Of a stretch of 64,000 bases of DNA, positions 34,173-64,000 are shown piece after piece; position 1 is the stretch's first letter; every line of letters starts with the position of its first letter. A program made the translations under genes and the position numbers. Source of the stretch: Salvelinus alpinus (Eukaryota; Chordata; Actinopteri; Salmoniformes; Salmonidae); assembly GCF_045679555.1 (NCBI RefSeq), contig NC_092122.1, positions 16,531,565 to 16,595,564 on the forward strand, read 5' to 3'. The notes under the pieces were generated by a model. The model was not told the origin of the DNA. It did not search any database and worked only from the letters and a program-made list of their open reading frames with translations.

Positions 34173-34664
34173 GCCCACAAGAGCAACCCCACCCCCCAAA
34201 ATTGGAGAACCATCCTTCAGGGGTGTTATGACAATGGGGCACACAGGTGGGCAACACCAGACTATGCCCTTCGGACTCCCCTCCCTCACCCCACTGTGCT
34301 CAAATCCCCCCCATCTCCTTAACAAAACAAACTGCCACGGGGTCTTCCACCAGCCGCCCAAGAGGGGGAGCTCTTTAGACTGCTGCCCTGAGGGACTCTA
34401 CTAACGAAACCCTAAATACGAGCACATTTTTGTAATCCTGGGACTATTTGCAGACAACTTATTTGAGTAGGAGCGGCAGTACGTTGAGGTTTTGCTGTGC
34501 CGAGGGAGGGGAATGGCTGGAGAGGGGGAGGGAGACGCAGCTGCAGGAGACTGGCTCGATTGTTTTTCTTTAGAACTTGGTAGCGTGGTTTTCTTACTTG
34601 AGTCAATATATTTTCACTTATTTATTATTGAAATGAATACCATTACAATTAATGAAAATAATCT

Positions 34665-34672
34665 TGTAAATA
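34665..34672 (+). promoter_or_regulatory. Pumilio-type element in arid2 3' UTR
   Basis: tgtaaata fits UGUANAUA exactly. A second copy is at 34856-34863. Chance occurrence in AT-rich UTR is possible. Confidence 0.4.
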
Positions 34673-34855
34673 TTTGTGAATATATATATAAAGAAAATCC
34701 TCTTTCATGCCGATACAGCCACTGGGGAACTTGCTCTGTGGAGTAATAGAAGCATTACTTTGGTAGAACCTTTTTTTTCTTTTTTTTTTATGATCCCTGG
34801 TTACTTGTATCTAATGTGATTCTATACTCAGCAGTGGATGAATGTACTTAAAACC

Positions 34856-34863
34856 TGTAAATA
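34856..34863 (+). promoter_or_regulatory. Second Pumilio-type element in arid2 3' UTR
   Basis: Exact tgtaaata, 191 nt after the first. Confidence 0.4.
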
Positions 34864-35449
34864 CTTCTGCAAAGGTACTGATGCTGTAAAGTTACGGGGG
34901 AAAACAGTTTTTTTGTGGAACTGTGACTTTTTTTGTATAATAATACCTTGTAGAACTCATTTTGCTGGCTGAAAGAGTATGGAATAATATATCTCATGTC
35001 ATTTTGTAGAAGAAAATAATATTGAAGGTATTCTCTCACCCCGAACATGTATCCACTGTAAACGTTTGTCATTGTACGAGCACAGTGCGCGTACATTTTT
35101 TTTTTTGTATTTGTAAATTGGTTTAAATACATGGAGTTTTATACAGGTTTTCTCCTGTGTTCTTTGCTTTATGTGCAGGTATATTTTCTTCACAACTTTT
35201 TTTCTATGTTAATATAGTGTGGAGTTTTATTGTACTATTTTTTTCATAATACCATGCCACATTCCGGCTCACGTCCTCAGACTATCCTCTCTATGGAGTG
35301 TTGTGTAACATTAATGACTGCCTGTTAGCGTCCGAGCGGGGCAGCCCACCCATCCTCATTTCTGCAGTGTCAGTAGGATGTGCTATTATACATAGACATA
35401 AGTCTGTTAGATTGGCTTTATTTACTTTGGTGACTGTTTATAGTTTTTA

Positions 35450-35455
35450 AATAAA
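35450..35455 (+). terminator. arid2: Polyadenylation signal of arid2
   Basis: Canonical aataaa followed by a T/GT-rich stretch (tttgtctttgttttggggct), the expected downstream element. Confidence 0.8.
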
Positions 35456-35959
35456 AGACTGAACTATTTGTCTTTGTTTTGGGGCTCTTGTTTTGTGGTG
35501 TGAGGAGGCAATGGGTGCCTCTGTTCTAAAATGTTACATGGCTGATGATCATCCCCTTTTAAATACACGTTTAACGGATAATGGTTTTCCCTAAATGTGT
35601 ATATTCTATTGCTCAAATTATGACAGTTACAGGAAGTTCAGCTGTTTTTAGAAAGTTTATTTGCGAGATCATCTCTCCCAGTGGAAAATGGATCAGAATG
35701 GTTTTCAATCTGAAGGTTTGTCCACCCAAACTACCTTAATTGGGTATATATGGCTCTGAGTGTTACTTACCTTTTACTTGGATGTCCTGTTGATGCCCTG
35801 TCACTAAAATTGTCAGTCTCCTGCTACTGTTTATGAAATTAGACTTTCAGCCCCATGACAGTTACCGCTATAATTATGTTTCTTGTAATTTTATTGCATA
35901 TACATTCCGTTCAATGGAAAGGCAAGGAAAATATCAATGCTTTCTTGGAAATATTTTAA

Positions 35960-36049
35960 TTTCATTGGCTAAAAAACAGATTCCGGTTATATCTGGGACC
36001 GGAAACAGTTCAAGGATTTCTTCCCTAGTGTAAAATGTATTGCAGCGAC
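35960..36049 (+). promoter_or_regulatory. Probable scaf11 promoter
   Basis: An inverted CCAAT box (attgg, 35964-35968) is followed by inverted ETS-type cores ttccgg (35981-35986) and ccggaa (35999-36004). No TATA box. It lies about 550 bp after the arid2 polyadenylation signal and before a strong donor at 36259. Confidence 0.4.
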
Positions 36050-36258
36050 ACTGTGCGGTGCCTTTTCAACTTCACAGGTTTCAGACATCGAGACATGTGG
36101 CCGAGACGTTCTTAAATGTATAACGAGTTAGCAGTGCAATCTATTCGGCTATGTTCAGGTTCTCTTCTAGCTTTGGAGACTAACCAATACACGGAAATAA
36201 GTGGGACAACAAAAAATAAACAACCAGGCCAATTTTCTAGCTATTGATTTAGCTTCGG
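36050..36258 (+). other. scaf11: Candidate untranslated first exon of scaf11
   Basis: Sequence between the promoter-like block and the consensus donor cttcgg|gtaagt (36259). scaf11 exon 2 opens with an acceptor in front of 5' UTR, so an upstream non-coding exon must exist; this is the best local candidate. The 5' edge is a guess. Confidence 0.4.
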
Positions 36259-36960
36259 GTAAGTCAACAAACACGTAGCTAGCTAACCAATTTAGCAAGC
36301 AAAAGTATCGTTAGTAAAAAAAAATATATATCGTTAGCTGCTAGCTAGGTAGCTGTTATCGTGGCTAATATAGCGTCTGCACTGTAGGCCAGGCCAGTCT
36401 CGTTAGCCAATAAAGTTGAATAATTAACGAGCTAGCTATGAACATGTTTCTTGTTACTGACCTAAATACAATTACGTTACTAGCCAGCTAACAGCTGACT
36501 AGCCTATATCAACCAAAAGTAGTGAGGTAAATTAGCTGACTAGCGCCTGATCATGACCATCTTGTTACCGTTATCTGAATTGCAAACTAGCCAGCTAACG
36601 CTAGTTAACTTAGTTATCAAACTAGTAGAAAGAACAAGTAGCTAGTTAACCAGCGAGACAGAAGTTAGTTGACGTTTGAGGGGGACTAGTACACACTAAT
36701 AGTAGAAGAAGAAGTTGAAGGGTCGTGTTACATCACACATGGGCCACATCAAAGTTTAAATTGTTAACGTCAGCGACCGCAGGACATTCCATAATGTTTA
36801 CTAAATTAAATGGCAACTTACGTGACAGCTAGCTGCGTGGTATTTGGTTAGCTAGCTGGACAGAAAATAAAATACAAGACCACAACTCGCCAAATTTACT
36901 ATATGGTAGGAAGCTAGCTGACTAGCTGTTTAAATTAAATAATCCAAGATGGCATTGGAT
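36240..36960. promoter_or_regulatory. Second TAACGTTAGC/GCTAGC-rich stretch
   Basis: Dense gctagcta, gttagcta and ctagttaac variants directly after the candidate scaf11 exon 1, echoing 9100-9850 upstream of arid2. Confidence 0.35.
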
Positions 36961-37325
36961 GATAAAGAACATGGCGAGTTAACGCTTAGTTATTTTAGCA
37001 GCTGACATGGTAGAGAGTGTTGGCCTCAGTGACCAGTGTAACCCATTTAATTTGAATCTCTGTGCCTCTGTCCAGGCCTGCCTGTATTTTAGCCAGAGCT
37101 GACAGACTGGCTAAGCAAGGCCTTTTGTGGTACCCTTGCCACTGTGGTAAACCCGTTTGCTCTGGCTTTCACTGGACGGTGTTGTTTTGCTTCCTGATTG
37201 AGGTTAAATGCAGAAGACAAAATTAAGTTGACTGCATTCAGCGGTACAAACTTTCCTGTTGCTCCACTCACCAAGCAGACGTTGACTTATCAACTGGCTA
37301 TGTACACTTTGTGACTTTGTTTATT

Positions 37326-37548
37326 TAATTTAACCTTTATTTAACTAGGCAAGTCGGTTAAGAACAAATTCCTATTTACAATGGACGGCCTACCCTGGCC
37401 AAACCCTAACCCGGACAACGCTGGGCCAATTGTGTGTCGCCCTATGGGACTCCCAATCCAATCATGGCCGGTTGTGATACAGCCTGGAATCGAACCAGTA
37501 GTGACGCCTCTAGCACTGAGATGCAGTGCCTAAGACCGCTGCGACATC
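37326..37548 (-). mobile_element. HpaI-type tRNA-derived SINE, full length
   Basis: Minus strand: gatgtcgcagcggtcttagg, ggttcgattccaggctgt (B-box), cacaaccggccatgattgg, gcccagcgttgtccgggtta, tail cttgcctagttaaataaagg. Clearer than the copy at 4495. Confidence 0.9.
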
Positions 37549-37858
37549 TCCAGTCTCCTGCTTCATCTGCTGGTCAGGAGCACGGTTAGCTAGCGATCCA
37601 CTATTCCAAGTATGTTTGTTTCTTCTATTGGACGCGGAGACCGAGAGATATCCTTGGCCAAATCAGCCTTTCATTCAAGTAGTTACTCGCCAGACACATG
37701 CTGGCTTAGACGAGACCATTTGTTCACATTTGCTGGGCTTATGCAGATGCAGTTTAAAGTTTTGTCTTATGTGCGGGATAGGCATGGTATACATCGTCCA
37801 ACTTAAGCTCACTTGCAGGTTCCTTCTCGACAATGCAACAATAAGAAATGGTACAAAA

Positions 37859-37922
37859 GGGGCCTCCCGGGTGGCGCAGTGGTCTAGGGCACTGCATTGC
37901 AGCGCTAGCTGCGCCACCAGAG
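37859..37922 (+). mobile_element. 5' fragment of a tRNA-derived SINE (SmaI-like head)
   Basis: ggggcctcccgggtggcgca then gtggtctagggcactgcat: a tRNA-like A-box region with a SmaI site. The B-box half is lost where the hAT fragment begins. Confidence 0.7.
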
Positions 37923-38566
37923 ACCCTGACTCTGCGTGCAATGAACGCAAGAGAAGTGACACAATTTCACCTGGTTAATATTGCCTGCTAACCTGGATTT
38001 CTTTTAGCTAAATATGCAGATTAAAAAATATATACTTCTGTGTATTGATTTCAAGAAAGGCATTGATGTTTATGGTTAGGTACACGTTGGAGCAACGACA
38101 GTCCTTTTTTGCGAATGCGCACCGCATCGATTATATGCAATGCAGGACACGCTAGATAAACTAGTAATATCATCAACCATGTGTAGTTATAACTAGTGAT
38201 TATGATTGATTGATTGTTATAAGATAAGTTTAATGCTAGCTAGCAACTTACCTTGGCTTCTTACTGCATTCGCGTAAGAGGCGGGCTCCTCGTGAGGCAG
38301 GTGGTTAGAGCGTTGGGCTAGTTAACCGTAAGGTTGCAAGATTGAATCCCTGAGCTGACATGGTAAAAATCTGTCATTCTGCCCCTGAACAAGGCAGTTA
38401 ACCCACCGTTCCTAAACCATCGTTGAAAATAAGAATGTGTTCTTATCTGACTTGCCTAGTTAAAGGTAAAAAGAAAAAACGTCCAAAATTACCAATTTCC
38501 GATTGTTATGAAAACTTGAAATCGGCCCTAATTAATCGTCCATTCCGATTAATCGGTCGACCTCTA
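37923..38566 (-). mobile_element. hAT-type element, copy 3 (5' half, inverted)
   Basis: Ends at 38566 with aatcggtcgacctcta, the same terminus as copies 1 and 2, and carries the same internal SINE (38268-38465). Truncated at its inner end. It sits between the SINE fragment and LINE copy 1. Confidence 0.75.
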
Positions 38567-40120
38567 GTATGTTTGGCAGCATGAGTGAAGGATGCTTTGT
38601 TACGAAATAGGAAGCCGATTCTAGATTTAATTTTGGATTGGAGATGCTTAATGTGAGTCTGGAAGGAGAGTTTACAGTCTAATATTGATCAGTGATCGGT
38701 TGAAGAGCATGCATTTAGTTTTGCTTGCATTTTAGAGCAGTTGTAGGCCACGGAAGGAGTGTTGTATGGCATTGAAGCTCATCTGGATGTTTGTTAACAC
38801 AGTGTCCAAAGAAGGGCCAGAAGTATACAGAATGGTGTCGTCTGCGTAGAGGTGGATCAGAGAATCACCAGCAGCAAGAGCGACATCATTGATGAATACA
38901 GAGAAAAGAGTCGGCCTGAGAATTGAACCCTGTGGCACTCCCATAGAGACTGCCAGAGGTCCGGACAACAGGCCCTCCGATTTGACACACTGAACTCTAT
39001 CAGAGAAGTAGTTGGTGAACCAGGCGAGGCAGTCATTTGAGAAACCAAGGCTGTTGAGTCTGCCGATTTAGAATGAGGTGATTGACAGAGTCGAAAGCCT
39101 TGGCCAGGTCGATATAGACAGCTGCACAGTAGTCTGTAATCGATGGCAGTTATGATATCGTTTAGGACCTTGAGCGGGCTGAGGTGCACACATGACCAGC
39201 TCGGAAACCAGATTGCATAGTGGAGAAGGTACAGTGTGATTCTAAATGGTCAGTGATCTGTTTGTTATCTTGTCTTTCGAAGACTTTAGAAAGGCAGGGC
39301 AGGATGGATATAGGTCTATAACAGTTTGGGTCTAGAGTGTCTCCCCCTTTGAAGAGGGGGATGACCGTGGCAGCTTTCCAATCTTTGGGGATCTCAGGCG
39401 ATACGAAAGAGGTTGAACAGGCTAGTAATAGGGGTTGCAACAATTGTGGTGGATAATTTTAGAAAGAGAGGGTCCAGATTGTCTAGCCCAGTTGATTTGT
39501 AGTGGTCCAGAATTTGCAGCTCTTTCAGAACATCAGCTATCTGGATTTGGGTGAAGGAGAAGCAGGGGGGGCTTGGGCAAGTTACTGCGGGGGGTGCATA
39601 GCTGTTGGCCGGGGTAGGGGTAGCCAGGTGGAAAGCATGGCCAGCCGTAGAAAAATACTTATTGAAATTCTTGATTATCATGGTGACAGTGTTTCCTAGC
39701 CTCAGTGCCGTGGGCAGCTGGGAGGAGGTGCTCTTATTCTCCATGGACTTTAGTGTCCCAAAACATTTTGGAAAATGCAAATTTCTGTTAGAAAAGCAAA
39801 GGCTAGCTTTTTCAAACTGACTGTTTGTATTGGTTCTTAACTTCCCTGAAAAGTTGCATATCGCTGGGGCTATTCGATGCTAATGCAGTACGCCACAGGA
39901 TGTTTTTGTGCTTGCTGGTCAAGGACAGTCAAGTCTGGAGTGAACCAAGGGCTATATCTGTTCTTAGTTCAACATTTTTTGAATGGGGCATGCTTATTTA
40001 AGATGGTGAGGAAAGCACTTTTAAAGAATAAACAGGCATCCTCTACCGGGATGAGGCCAATATCCAGTTGTGCTAAGTTGTGGAGAATCACAGCAGTCTG
40101 ATGGCTTGTAGATAGAAACT
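38567..40120 (-). mobile_element. Degenerate non-LTR retrotransposon, copy 1 (CR1/L2/Rex-like)
   Basis: Broken minus-strand reverse-transcriptase frames: SEIPKDWKAA, VIPLFKGGD, CYRPISILPCLSK, MGVPQGSIL and YADDTILYTSG (the catalytic Asp pair is intact here). Frameshifts near 38900, 39160 and 39420. It extends further 5' than copy 2, and its 3' end was replaced by the hAT fragment. Confidence 0.8.
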
Positions 40121-40750
40121 GTATCTGAGCTTGTTGGTGTCAGACCTCATGCTCCGATACCGTCTACCCGACGGTAAGGGAGAGAACAGCGCGTGTGTGG
40201 GATCCTTGATGCTGCGTGCCTACCTCAGGCACTGTTTCGAGTAGATATCCTGGATGAGTGAAAGCATCAGTGATGTACTGGGCCGCCTTCACCCCCATAG
40301 GATTATAGTTTATTTACATTTGTCATTTAGTAGACGCTCTTATCCAGAGCAGCTTACAGTTGGTATATTCATCTTACGCTTGCTAGGTGGGACAACCACA
40401 TATCTTAGTCATAGTTAGTACATTTTTCCTCGGTCAAGTGATCTTGTAGTGGATGCGAGCTTCGACTGGAAGCCAGTGGAGCGTGCAGACGAGCGGGGTG
40501 ACATGGGAGAACTTGGGATGGTTGAACACCAGGTGGGCTGTGCCGTTCTGGATAAGTTGCAGGGGTTTGATGGGACAAGTGTGTAGTCCAACCAACACCG
40601 ACTTGCGGTAGTCCAGACGGGAGATGACAAGTGCCCGGATTAGGACCTGTGCCGCTTCCTGTGTGTGACAGTGTCGTACTCTACCGATGTTGTAGCATGA
40701 ACTTGCAGGAGCGAGTTTCTGCTTTGATGTTTGCAGACAGAAATGATTAA
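40121..40750. mobile_element. Mixed LINE/SINE remnants
   Basis: 40121-40315 resembles a fish LINE fragment (gtgtcagacctcatgctcc). 40316-40380 is the inverted fish SINE core (gacgctcttatccagag). 40430-40740 is another minus-strand LINE piece. None is intact. Confidence 0.45.
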
Positions 40751-40771
40751 TGACTGGGCAGGAATATAGTA

Positions 40772-42118
40772 CAGTTGAAGTCGGAAGTTTACATACACTT
40801 AGGTTGGAGTCATTAAAATTCGTTTTTCAACCACTCCACAAATTTCTTGTTAACAAACTATAGTTTTGGGAAGTCGGTTAGGTAGGACATCTACTGTGTG
40901 CATGACACAATTTTTCCAACAATTGTTAGACAGATTATTTCACTTATAATTCACTATCACAATTCCAGTGGGTCAGAAGTTTACATACACTAAGTTGACT
41001 GTGCCTTTAAACAGCTTGGAAAATTCCAGAAAATGTCATGGCTTTAGAAGCTTCTGATAGGCTAATTGACATCATTTGAGTCAATTGGAGGTGTACCTGT
41101 GGATGTATTTCAAGGCCTACCTTCAAACTCAGTGCCTCTTTGCTTGACATCATGGGGAAATCTAAATAAAATCAGCCAAGACCTCAGATAAAGAATTGTA
41201 GACCTCCACAAGTCTGGTTCATCCTTGGGAGAAATTTCCAAATGCCTGAAGGTTCCACGTTCATCTGTACAAACAATAGTACGCAAGTATAAACACTATG
41301 GGACCACGCAGCCATCATACCGCTCAGGAGGGAGACACGTTCTGTCTCCTAGAGATGAACGTACTTGTGCGTAAAGTGCAAATCAATCCCAGAACAACAG
41401 CAAAGGACCATGTGAAGATGCTGGAAGCAACAGGTACAAAAGTATCTATATCCACAGTTAAACGAGTCCTATATCGACATAACATGAAAGGCCCCTCAGC
41501 AAGGAAGAAGCCACTGCTCCAAAACCGCCATAAAAAAAGCCAGACTACGGTTTGCAACTGCACATGGGGACAAAGATCGTACTTTTTGGAGAAATGTCCT
41601 CTGGTCTGATGAAACAAAAATAGAACTGTTTGGCCATAATGACCATCGTTATGTTTGGAGGAAAAGGGGGAGGCTTGCAAGCCGAAGAACACCATCCCAA
41701 CTGTGAAGCACGGGGCTGGCAGCATCCTGTTGTGGGGGTGCTTTGCTGCAGGAGGGATTGGTGCACTTCACAAAATAGATAGAATCATGAGGTAGGAAAT
41801 TATGTGGATATATTGAAGCAACATCTCAAGACATCAGTCAGGATGTTAAAGCTTGGTCGCAAATGGGTCTTCCAAATGAACAATGACCCCAAGCATACTT
41901 CCAAAGTTGTGGCAAAATGGCTTAAGGACAACAAAGTCAAGGTATTGGAGTGGCCATCACAAAGCCCTGATCTCAATCCCATAGAAGATTTGTGGGCAGA
42001 ACTGAAAAAGTGTGTGCGAGCAAGGAGGCCTGCAAACCTGACTCATTTACACCAGCTCTGTCAGGAGGAATGGGCCAAAATTCACTCAACTTATGGCTTG
42101 AATAAATAAATAATGAAA
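40772..42118 (+). mobile_element. Sleeping Beauty-lineage Tc1 transposon, right end missing
   Basis: After TA the left inverted repeat starts cagttgaagtcggaagttt, with the second direct repeat near 40975. The transposase reading begins at ATG 41153 but meets a stop after five codons and several frameshifts. A paired-type DNA-binding remnant follows. The last block (41804-42106) keeps NNDPKHT and SPDLNPIEDLW, i.e. the second Asp and the Glu of the DD34E triad. The element stops at 42118 without a right terminus and runs into an L1-like fragment. Confidence 0.88.
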
Positions 42119-43100
42119 TGGAACACGCTCAAGAAAAAACTAATTGCTTATGCTAACTCTAGATGCAGAAACAAATAATACTTCAGTGAAACTTTCCTGA
42201 ACTTGCTGCAAATGATGTACAAAACACCAAATGTCAGAATAAGGGTAAATGGTACATTATTCTCTAGGGTTCCCGCCACTATGGATGAAATAAAACCATA
42301 GTGTCGTATCTGGATACAAACTAAATACAGGGAAATCAGAACTAATTACTGTAGGTCAACCAATATGCCAAGACATCAAAACTAGGTTTAAACTTAAATG
42401 GGATCAAAATAAACTGAAATACTTATTGATTACTATCCCCCAAGACTTGACTTTGCAATTCTGGGAAACCAGTTAAACAGGAACTACCTACAAATATGGA
42501 CATTGGTGCCTTTTAACAATAACAGGAAGACTTTAAACTATTAAAATGAATGTCCTCCCAAGATTTTATTCCTGTTCCAGAATCTATCAAACTATTACTC
42601 AACACTTTTAAACAGTAGTATAAACTCCTGAGTAAATTCATATGGGGAGGATGAACAGTCCGTGTCCAACTTAAAACAATCAAACAATGTAAATAAGCAG
42701 GGGGACTAGCATTACCAAACCTAATGAATTATTATATAGCTGACCAACAAAAATACATTTTTGTTTGGATAAACCCGGCATCAACAGCTAAATGGAATCC
42801 ACCAAATGGAAAAACTATAAGTGCAACCATATTTATGAAGACAATCAATGCACACACTAGGAAGATAGAAAATACCTGTATAAATAATACTATAAAGATC
42901 TGGACAAAGATCACCAAAATAAAAGGCATCTAAACAGACCTGATCTACCTGCGAGAAATTGTAATGGACGGCGACTTTAAGCGAAGTATGATTGATGATA
43001 CATTTAAATTATGGGCTGCCCGGGTATCATTAGATGTTCACAGACAAGGGGATAGATACATTTGAATACCTATAAAAATATATATATTTTACAATTACTT
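42119..43100 (+). mobile_element. L1-like LINE, degenerate reverse-transcriptase C-terminal part
   Basis: Frame fragments recall the L1 post-RT region: MNVLPRF, FIWGG, then GGLALPNLMNYYIADQ and WI. Many stops. No 3' tail seen. Confidence 0.6.
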
Positions 43101-44168
43101 ACAAGTGAGAAGTTCTTACTAAAGCAGTGGGACCAAATAAAACACTTAGTGATAAAAAGGACATTCTCAAATGCAGGAAAATTAAATGAAAATCGAGGAC
43201 TGTTTAATTTTATCGCTTGATCTCAATGACATCACCAGTCAAATCTATATTAAACCAAAAAAATATTTAGCTAGCGTAACGTTACGGTATTTTAGCCAAA
43301 AGTATTGCATATATCTATAAATAGGGTTGGCTAGACTTCCAGAATTACAAGTTGGCTAGCAAGGTACCTTGGCGTTTTTTTTTTTGGACGATCTGATGAG
43401 AATCTGAGGAAGATGGGTAACTTTTTGTAACTTGTTAATTATTTGATCAAATATTGAATTTGGCCCTTTAATACGATAGCCCATAGAAACGCATTGAGTA
43501 ACACATTCATAAAAGACAGTCCAAAAAGAAATCATAAGGACTGTCCTATATCTAGGAGATATAAGAAGGCTCAGGAAATATTTTTTGTTTTTTGGATGCA
43601 TAATTAACCTCTTATATTTGTTGGCACAAAACTACCTCCATACTTCCATTAGTTTGTATGGGCCACCTTCAGACGAGTCCTGTGACACTTGTGGGGGTCG
43701 TATAGCAAAACAGAGAACATCGCCGTGTTCGTGAGAGTCTCCCCTTTCCATAGAGTAGTAATAGTTTGTAGGCCGTTCGGACGCTACAGACGTTTTCGTG
43801 AGAAGAAAGATTTTTGGGATGTCTCATGGTCTGACAAACACAGCTATAGCTCGGCCACCTTCCACCGCAGATGCGGAAAGCCGACATAGTCGGATGCGGT
43901 GGATTGCGACGCAGGCCATGCAAAAATACTGATATCTCTAGTTTAAACTGACAGATTTAAAATGTTTTTTAGTGTTACTTAAATTGACACACAGGTGTGT
44001 CAATAGACTCTTAAGGATTAAGTTGGCCATTGTGTAAATAATGCATTAAAGTTGATGGAAAACTTGCTTGACAATTTGGTTACACACACATCTCAAGTTC
44101 AATGTAATTAAGTGATGGCACTGTGACTGGGTTGTTAACAAGAATCTCTCATACATTTTTATTTCCAG
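43101..44168. other. scaf11 intron 1, 3' part
   Basis: Unassigned AT-rich sequence, with a GC-richer patch at 43660-43920 that may be an old repeat. No exon recognised before the acceptor at 44168. Confidence 0.35.
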
Positions 44169-44210
44169 GGGTCATCTGGTCATTAGGGACAAAGCAATAC
44201 TGTGCCAAAG
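44169..44210 (+). other. scaf11: scaf11 exon 2, untranslated part
   Basis: Acceptor atttccag precedes 42 nt of leader. An in-frame TAG at 44184-44186 rules out an upstream start within this exon. Confidence 0.75.
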
Positions 44211-63552
<19,342 letters not shown>

Positions 63553-64000
63553 ACCCTGACATCTGCTGAGGGGGAAACGATCTCAGCCCATCTGCTTAAG
63601 TGCAATTTCTACCAGGTGTAACAGCCTCCCGGCTGACAGACTGGAGCCCGACTTTTGATATCTCTTACCTTGAATGAAGATTTTTCTATAGATTTCATAT
63701 TTTGTTTAGAAATAATCCAATCGGAAACTGTAGTGTGAGAAGACCGTTATTTCAAGTAGATCTTGTGGCTTGGGAACTACTATGAAATAGATGCCCAGAG
63801 TAGCTGGAGCAGTAAGGTTAGCACCTGTTCTCTGGTGAGATGGACATGGTGCTATGGGTAGTACAGAGCAGAGCACCCTCTCGTGGAGCCAGCTGGTATG
63901 ATGAATGTCTCCACCGGGGACCTCCTAATTACTTCTTAGTTAAAAAGTATTGTCATTGTTTCTCATTTTGTTTTATTTTATAAATATTATATTATGATCA
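63553..64000 (+). other. scaf11: scaf11 3' UTR, running out of the window
   Basis: No canonical AATAAA before 64000, so the transcript end lies beyond the window or uses a variant signal. Confidence 0.7.

Larger units (their letters stand above)
34173..35475 (+). other. arid2: arid2 3' UTR
   Basis: AT-rich sequence without repeats from the stop to just past the AATAAA at 35450. It holds two perfect Pumilio elements (tgtaaata at 34665-34672 and 34856-34863). The cleavage site is inferred about 15-25 nt after the signal. Confidence 0.75.

Overview
The window is vertebrate nuclear DNA from a teleost, most probably a salmonid. The evidence is two spliced genes with GT-AG introns and vertebrate protein families, plus HpaI-type and AvaIII-type tRNA-derived SINEs, several Tc1-like transposons (one of the Sleeping Beauty lineage), fish LINEs, long CA/GA microsatellites and CpG-poor AT-rich introns. 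I cannot fix the species.

Layout. (1) 1-9.1 kb is intergenic and repeat-rich: the right end of a Tc1 element at the window edge, a hAT-type element with an 8-bp target duplication, Tc1 fragments in inverted orientation, HpaI-like and AvaIII-like SINEs, LINE tails and a long GA tract. (2) 9.1-11.4 kb looks like promoter-proximal DNA rich in TAACGTTAGC/GCTAGC motifs, with YY1-like and CTCF-like sites. (3) 11,423-34,172 (+) is a complete arid2 gene: 21 coding exons joining in phase to a 1,659-residue protein with an ARID domain, armadillo-like region, RFX-type winged helix, Gln/Pro-rich middle and two C-terminal C2H2 fingers. Its 3' UTR runs to a polyadenylation signal at 35,450. (4) About 36.0-36.3 kb is a probable promoter and untranslated first exon of the next gene. 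(5) 44,211-63,552 (+) is a complete scaf11 coding region: 14 coding exons, 1,197 residues, with an N-terminal RING, an acidic/Lys-rich middle, an RS domain, an RG-rich stretch, a polyproline exon and the conserved C-terminal CTD-associated segment. Its 3' UTR leaves the window.

Function. Arid2 (BAF200) is a defining subunit of the PBAF chromatin remodeller. Scaf11 is an SR-related nuclear protein linked to splicing and the RNA polymerase II CTD. They are neighbours in human too, so this is conserved vertebrate synteny, although here both lie on the same strand. Both proteins are nuclear, but nothing in the sequence shows joint regulation.

The introns, especially scaf11 introns 1 and 5 and arid2 intron 3, are built largely of nested mobile elements: hAT, TTAA-flanked, Tc1, L1-like, CR1/L2/Rex-like and SINE. 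I found no CRISPR array, operon, rRNA gene or free-standing tRNA gene. I did not find a clearly new biological system. The most unusual items are a recurrent module of about 240 bp with GTGTAAC/GTTACAC ends, seen four times; a nested TTAA element that replaces the DNA between two TTAA sites of its hAT host; and a Tc1 subfamily with Gln in place of the catalytic Glu in both copies.
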